Shown here: one piece after another, positions 57,700 through 64,000 of the stretch
How positions within the stretch are numbered: position 1 is the stretch's first letter
Layout: each line of letters begins with the position of its first letter
NCBI GenBank assembly: GCA_026874595.1
Contig: CM049315.1
Span: 14,349,664 to 14,413,663 of the forward strand
Length of the DNA: 64,000 nt
Origin: Sipunculus nudus
Lineage: Eukaryota; Annelida; Sipuncula; Golfingiida; Sipunculidae
Reading direction: 5' to 3'
Notes under the pieces: model-generated
What the model was told of the DNA's origin: nothing
Database searches by the model: none
Seen by the model: the letters and a program-made list of their open reading frames with translations, nothing else
Program-made: the position numbers and the translations under genes

Positions 57700-59670
57700 T
57701 ACGTCCACGGAAGGAAAGCTACTGTTACTATTATATACTTCCCTATTGCAACAAAATTGTTGATGTAGATATGTTTTGCCTTCGACAAAATTATTAAGCT
57801 TATTTATCAACAAATACATTTATAGCATCCATTTTTATTTCGTAACCACATTATCCTGAAATAGCTGTCACAAGTCTCTTCAGTGCACAGAACTACTTTA
57901 CGTGACAACCACCTAGGGAACGGCTGCACACAGTCTCAGCGCTAACTGGTAGGTATAATTTCAATTATGTATCTCATATAGGGAACATTTAGAACATGGT
58001 ATGCATCAGCTGTCTCATTAAATATTCATAGATTGTAAAGAGTGTGTTGCTGAAAGTATGAATGTGTGATTAAATTATATATTACAAAATATGTCTTGAT
58101 GAAAACTGAAATATTTTCTTGGAGATTTTTTAGTCCTCTTGTTTTTGAGGAGGTGTTGTCGAGATTATATTTTGATAAAATATCCTATTTTAGAAGGGGG
58201 GGGGGGGTACTGATCGGACTAGATTGGATTATTCGCCAGCTATGTTCTCAGCAAACACTGGTCATAACAAAATGTGCACCACAATATTAAATGAAAATTT
58301 GTTCCGACGTGGAAAAGTTAATCACCTCTGCATTCTGTCATATATTGTAGTACTCCGATAGCAGCTACTATATTGGCCACAGTGACTTAATTTCAATTTT
58401 CTAGGGAGATTATCCCAGGAAATATCTTGAGTTTGTGTTGGAAGAGTCTAGGTTAAACGGGTACAGTTTAGGCCCATCTGACCTACAGGATACCGAAATC
58501 ACATTTTCCTAATTTTTAGATAACATAATATTAGGTAACAGTGACTTAATTTAGAGTTTCCTCGTGCCCTGTCTGATAATCAGGCTCTGAGCTTACTATG
58601 ATCCAGTTTCATGTTTCAAAGGAGATTTGCCCAGGACCACCATGGATGTAAAGTTAAAAGTATCTAGGTCTAACGGTTATAATTAATGCCCTGTTAAGGG
58701 AAGGAACGACCAGACGACAGACGATGGACGAAAGTGATCACTAGAGCTCAACTGATTTCCATCCTCTAGAGCTAATAATGTGTTTAATTTATTATGCGCT
58801 GCATAACGTTGAAATCGGGGTTAGCTATTTTTTTTGTGCCAAAATCGGCGGCTCCCGGCCAAGACCGGCTTATAAGTTCATATTGGGCTTCAGAATGAAG
58901 TTGATTCTGACCCCAGAATGTTCCTTTAAGTAAAGCAAAAGTGAGGACGGTATAAAATATATAACTTTTGTTACATTTTAACACTTATTTTTTCAACAAT
59001 TCCAGTCCTACGAGTCAGGTGTTACAGAACGCCCCTTTGGTTGGACCATTCGTTCAGGTTCAACGCGTAACGTGAATGGCGTCATCAACAACAAAATGGG
59101 CGTGGCTGCAGAATTGTTTGAGCAACGCTGCTGTAAAATATTACCTCGACCTATTTAAATTCCTATGTATATGCGTAAACATAGTGATATATGTAATAAC
59201 ACGTAATAACCTTTTTAAAAAGTGCATAATAACTGTAAAATTTTGAAGAAATGTCAAGACAGTCGACAATGTACTCTTTTCAGATTGATAATCCTTAGCC
59301 GACGCTGAGCTTTATTTGACACACACACACACACACGATGCATGTATTAATGTTATGGTCTGGTAAAAATATTTGTAACAGGACTTTCAACAAATAATAG
59401 AATGCCTTTCAGAGTACTCAAAATCATTCATTTTGTCCATAGTCCTAAGAAAATAGGCTACAACCACCTTATTTTGGGTTTCAAAGATGTTTTTTCAGCA
59501 ACTTCCTGGAATCTTGGTTTCTAAGTCCAACTGCTGCAAGTTTCCAAGAAGGTTTCAGAGGGCCCTTCATAGATCTTAATTAAATTAGAAGTTTCTAGGT
59601 CCGACTTCTACGATTTGTGCACTCTAAAAAATGACGTTTCACAGATGTTTTATATGATTTTAGCATGTTT
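57700..59670. other. Region without recognised genes, dispersed-repeat fragments
   Basis: A G-run lies at 58197-58207. 58380-58690 contains an internal degenerate duplication (CAGTGACTTAATTT at 58380 and 58544, AAAGTATCTAGGTCTAACGG-type end), followed by an inverted 'gtccgtc' repeat. (AC)n at about 59320-59336. Confidence 0.4.
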
Positions 59671-59678
59671 TGTATGCA

Positions 59679-59807
59679 AACATGTTTCAATTTTAAACAT
59701 GTTTCAAAACATGTTTCACCGTTTTTTTCAAAATTGGGTCCATTGAAACATCATGCTATGTCGTTACATGTGTGAAACATGTGTAACACATGTTTTAAGA
59801 CATGTCT
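59679..59807. promoter_or_regulatory. Cluster of RRRCATGYYY (p53-type) half-sites
   Basis: AAACATGTTT occurs at 59679, 59696 and 59708, and AGACATGTCT at 59798. All fit the p53-family half-site consensus RRRCWWGYYY. The cluster lies 150-380 bases upstream of the first exon of the right-edge gene. It may be regulatory or simply a short local repeat of ACATGTTT. Confidence 0.3.
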
Positions 59808-59959
59808 CGCGCGGGCAATTACATTTTACTTTTTTTTTAATCGCCGTTATTTTTGCCACGGATCACATGACCGGATATTCTCCCAATTTATATGATAAAC
59901 TGATTGCCAGTGATCGCGGGAAAGATGAAAACTTCCGAGAAAACGGAACGTGATTTTGA

Positions 59960-62562
59960 GCAATTACGAGGTTTACCTTTGATGATATTCAGTCTTGGGC
60001 GCAGAGAAGGTTTCCTGTAGCAACCCAAAATATAATTTGCCAGAAATTAAAAGGTGAGTCAAACGTTAAGTTTGTGAACAGTATATATATTCATAATATC
60101 GCTCATAGAGATACAAATATTCATGCTTTATATAAAGTACAACCACATTTTACCTTCACAAGAATTAATATGCAATGTAAAGTACAAACTACCATTCAAA
60201 TACAGTAATGTCACTTATGAGACAATTCATAGACAAGGGTATGTACAGGATTTTGGAAAGGTGGGTGGGTGGGGGGGGGATCTAACCTCGGGGGGGATTT
60301 CCAAAATAAAAGTCCTTACTTTTCAAAAGCTGATGGGATAAAGCCCTCTCAAGGGCCAATAATTCACTGGTTGTCATTGTAAAGGGGGGGGGGGGGAGGG
60401 GTTTCTTGACCCCTTGGAACCCCCAACCCCACAATGCCGTGCCCCTGTGACTTTCCAGTGCACTTATTCCATGTGAGTCCAGAACACAAGTAAGTAGTAG
60501 CGTTGCCCCCCCCCCCCTCCCTCCATATTGACGCCCCTGCAAGTAAGTACATTTAAGAAAGAGCAATCAAGCAAGCAGGAATGTTAATGAATAGCAGTCT
60601 TTGATATTTGGAGTGTTTTTTATATTTAAAAAATTGATTTAAAATAGACATGTTGTTTTTATATTTTTTAAAGTAAAACAAGTGGTCATTAGCAGCTTTT
60701 TATTAGAAACTACTGTACAAAATTCAGTTTGGTTCAGCATAACCATGACCCATTTTTGGGTACATTGTGGACCCAAGTTTACATGTATAGGCTGCTGAGT
60801 AGGTAAGATATTTATTTATCAAATGTGATGCAAGAAGTAGGCTGTGCAAAGATAATTTTGTTAAATATTTCAAGGAAGTTTTACTGAAACCTTGAATTTG
60901 AAGATGAATAAGGAAGACATAAGTAATTTGTGATAAGAATGATAAAATTAGCAAATTCAAAACCTGTAATTATGTGCAATATCATATTTGTGTAGATTAA
61001 AATCTGCAGCATGTTCAAAAATTACCTCATGGGCACATCAAAAACAAAATGGTAATTTATGCATCTTATCAATGCTGAATGTGTGCACATGGGTGGTGAT
61101 GGTGGAATAGGTTCCAGAGTAACAAGGCCGGATGTGTGAATGGAGTCCAAGGTACCAATGCTTGATGTGTGGTGCTTGTGGATTTTGGTCAAGGGTACCA
61201 AGGCTGGGTGTGTGTACATGGGTTTTGGTGGAACTGGGTTGAGAGTACCAAGTCTGGATGTGTGAATACATGACTGGTGGTGAACTTAGGTCAAGGGTAC
61301 CAAGGCTGGATGAATGTACATGGGTGTTGGTGGAATGGGGTTCAGGGTACCAAGAATGGATGTGTGCACATTTGTAGTTTTGGGGGAATAGGGTCCAGGG
61401 TACCAGTGCTGGATGCATGCATATGGGTGGTGCTTGTGGAATAGGGTTCAGGATACCAAGTCTGGATGGTTGAAAACATGACTGGTGGTGGTACCAAGGC
61501 TGGTTGTGTGCACACGGTGTTGATGGAACTGAGTCTAGGGTATCAAGGTTGGATGTGTGTACATGGGTGTTGGTGGAATGGAGTCCAGGGTACCAAGGCT
61601 GGATGTGTGTACATGGGTGTTGGTGGTGGGACTGCATTGGATACCCAGGCTGGGTGGGTAAATATTGGTGGTGGGAGGGTTTCCAGGGTACGAAGGTTGG
61701 ATGTGGGTATATTGGTGGTAATGGTGGTATAGTGGTTCCAGTGTTCCCACGTTAGAGTGAATTTGGGGAGAGTGTGAATATTTAATTTAGTAATTCTTGC
61801 TTCACTTTATCCAAATTTTTTTTTTATTTTTACACAAGTATGCAAATTTTTCCCTCTTGTATAATTTTTGGTAATAGTTGAAGTTTTCTAGTTGAACTTA
61901 TTTGCAGGTAATATATTTTTAATCCTCGATTAAATATAAAGTACATGTGATGCTTTACCTTGTTATTGTCAATGCCACTGAATTATTAAATGACAGATGC
62001 TTGCAACATATTTTGCTAACCAGCAGCTTTAAATTCCTGAGGGGTCTTTGATTCAATTGTTGTAAACATTCATATTATTCCATTAAAGAGGTGTACCTTT
62101 TAGAGGCCTTATTCTTATATATCATCATTATGTTACCAGGTGTAAACAGTATTTGAATAAAATGTAAGAAGTGGACATTTTCATTTTATAAAAAAAACTC
62201 CATATAAATAACTGTTATAAATTCTTCTTGGACTTGTGTCAGTATCTAGCTGATGTCAGTGCATTCCATGCAGCTGCATGCATGTTTAAGAACTGTCAGC
62301 TGTGTTTCTGACAGTTAATACTATTTCATCTTTTTCTCCAAACTGACTATGGAAATAACACAATTTAGCCACTGATAAATTGCTACACCTTTTTCAGAAA
62401 GATGTCAAAGAAGATTCATTTTGTACACAAGAGGGTACAGAACCAACACCTGTTTTATCATAGACAATGGAGAAGTGAGGCCAGGTGCTATTTTGAGTGA
62501 CTCCATGAAAATATGTTTAATTGAGAATGGTTCAGTATGGAAAACCTCGTACCCACTTCGAG
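59960..62562 (+). CDS. Unrecognised + strand gene, two visible exons
   Basis: Exon A (about 59960-60053) reads FTFDDIQSWAQRRFPVATQN then ICQKLK and ends at a perfect donor (AAG|GTGAGT) with one base left over. Exon B (62398-62562) begins after CACCTTTTTCAG. Joined in that phase it continues ERCQRRFILYTRGYRTN and TCFIIDNGEVRPGAILSD, ending SVWKTSYPLR at CGAG|GTACAG. Exon B is 165 bases, a multiple of three, flanked by same-phase introns. Upstream of exon A the frame meets stops at 59951 and 59957, so the start is in another exon or is misread. The rest of the gene should lie beyond 62562, probably off the window. No domain was recognised. Confidence 0.45.
60247..60545. repeat. Poly-G/poly-C dispersed repeat in intron
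   Basis: ACAGGATTTTGGAAAGGTGG followed by G-runs (60270-60279, 60385-60396), a C-run (60507-60516) and an inverted end TTGACGCCCCTGCAAG. Same kind of repeat as 19290-19440. It lies within the intron between exons A and B. Confidence 0.55.
61085..61740. repeat. 51-bp minisatellite, about 12-13 copies
   Basis: GGTACCAAGGCTGGATGTGT recurs with spacing mostly 44-52 bases (starts near 61151, 61195, 61246, 61296, 61347, 61399, 61451, 61491, 61538, 61589, 61641, 61686). The unit is 51 = 3 x 17, which explains long open frames on both strands (for example 61038-61637 minus). It lies within the intron of the right-edge gene. I treat it as non-coding. Confidence 0.85.
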
Positions 62563-64000
62563 GTACAGTACTTCCTCACACTCTATTCCTAATATAACTA
62601 ACCCAGCACAATACATGCAACTTCTCAACCCACTTCAGGAAGAGTGTCTTGAAAATAAAGTGCCCAATAAGGACAAGTCAACTTCTTCTTTTAATGTGGC
62701 TGCATTAAAATAATTTAGTATTTGATTCTTTTGTTACATCCTTAGTGTTCTACATATTTTCTAAGAAATCTTTTATGAATTTTACTATTCACATATGTAA
62801 AATGTTTCACTCTTTTTTATGGTAATTGGATTTTTCCAACTCTTAGAAATGTTTAATGTCACTGTGAACATACAGCAGTTACTAAATCTTGTACAATCTG
62901 GCTGATTTATCATGTATTTCATGATTTGTATGTGGCTTCATTTGCACCAAATTTGTATTTACGTTAAAGTTCCAAATGTGATGGTACAGGCTATATATGG
63001 CAAATGTGTAATTTGTACTATTTAATTGTCATGATTGATTGCATAAATGTAAACTTGTAAAGCTTTAAGTATTTACAAATGGAGGCCTAGTTTTAGGATT
63101 CTAATTTTAAATTTATATTAAAGTGATACCAACCAAGGATTCGGTATTATGAAAATATTAGGTGTTTAATTAGGGTGCTTTCAGTATTGCTCTGATAGAT
63201 TCTTTTGGTACACTAATCAGAATAGCAGCTTATGTGCCTCTCAACTATGCTGAATTGCTGAGAAATCTTCAGTCATGGAAGACTTTGTTGATGACAGCCT
63301 TTTCTGTATTTTATATTACCCTTTTTGGCTGTAAAAAATTGGCTGTAGTCAGACTGAAGCCAGAAACACTGAAAGTAAATATATTGGTATGTCTGAATTA
63401 TGTAAATGCTCATTCATGATCTGAGATCAGTTTTGCTACCTTCTAAAACATATAAATATTATACAGTCAGTTTTATATAATTGCGATACTTGCAGTTTTT
63501 ACACACAGTGCATGCAAAAATTTATAGTATTGGGACATTTAATTTGCAGTTTTTTCATGCTAGTAAACCTAAGTTGTTTACTGCTTCAGGATAAGTTAGG
63601 TTAGATTGTAGAAAACTGTCCAACATAAAAAAAAATATCTAAAAGGTGTATACTTCATATAAAAAAATTAACACTTGTAAAATGTAATGCATGTTTCAAG
63701 TTTTCTTTTGGAAGAAGAAAGATATTTAATGTTAAGAAAAATTTGATTCTTACATCTATTAGAAAATTCAAGAGCAACTTTTTAAGAGTTTTTTATCAAA
63801 TAATTATTCAACTGTACAGTTTTAGCTCGCTGACTAAGACGCTTTGGCTTTTAAGTGTTTAGAATTAAATGCAAGCTGTAAATTTTCAGTTGTAAATTGT
63901 AATAGGTTTAAACTTATTTATTATATATTAAAGCTATGAGAGCAGCTACTTTTAGCCATTATTTAAATGTTTCGAATCTGTTTTCTCTTGAATTGTAAAC
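62563..64000. other. AT-rich intron-like sequence to the window end
   Basis: Follows the donor of exon B. No further exon with matching phase was confirmed. A 61-codon frame at 63234-63419 has no recognisable motif. Confidence 0.35.

Noticed and set aside
1-64000. CRISPR array, rRNA or tRNA genes
   Set aside because: The only regular repeats are satellites and minisatellites in a eukaryotic context, and no tRNA with paired A and B boxes and a cloverleaf was found by eye.

Overview
This is eukaryotic, animal-type DNA. It is AT-rich and intron-rich, with spliced exons using GT/AG sites, AATAAA signals, many (TA)n and poly-G/poly-C tracts, and dense transposon debris. The element families (a Gmr1-like Ty3/Gypsy, a second Ty3/Gypsy, a Ngaro/DIRS-like element, small palindromic DNA elements) and the recurrent 'ggggcggatccagg' and 'gtccgtcgtccgtc' repeats suggest a marine invertebrate, most likely a bivalve mollusc. 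That assignment is inference. No bacterial operons, CRISPR arrays, rRNA or convincing tRNA genes were seen.

Host genes are few and partial. The best supported is the 3' end of a serine beta-lactamase-like (LACTB / gigasin-6 type) gene on + at 691-2979, with three exons whose splice phases agree. At the right edge, two phase-compatible exons (about 59960-60053 and 62398-62562) belong to an unrecognised + strand gene that probably continues past the window. Several single open stretches with possible splice sites (155-343 and 1142-1384 on minus, 8899-9109 and 9443-9598 on +, 46177-46341 on minus, 47321-47466 on +, 57425-57694 on minus) are listed at low confidence.

Mobile DNA dominates. 4720-8742 holds a long inverted repeat. 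12099-14490 is a decayed Gypsy element whose integrase precedes the linker that normally leads into RT (Gmr1-like order). 22300-29160 is a longer Gypsy element (LTR end, primer site, leader with three perfect CRE palindromes in tandem repeats, gag, PR, RT, RNase H, IN), broken by stops and deletions. Both Gypsy elements end abruptly at (TA)n tracts. 49491-52920 on minus is a Ngaro-like element with the A1 ... B1-A2-B2 split direct repeats. Its RT catalytic box is interrupted by a 65-bp insert flanked by an exact 8-bp target duplication. Smaller elements are a 662-bp TIR element at 45442-46103, a 1.14-kb segment at 15394-16532 carrying five copies of one 15-mer, and two tiny palindromic elements at 10.4 and 14.9 kb.

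34270-41580 is a tandem satellite of 66 units of 111 bp. Because 111 is divisible by three, a 2,462-codon reading frame runs through it. Variation between units is mostly amino-acid changing, so this looks like satellite DNA with a two-unit higher-order pattern and not a gene.
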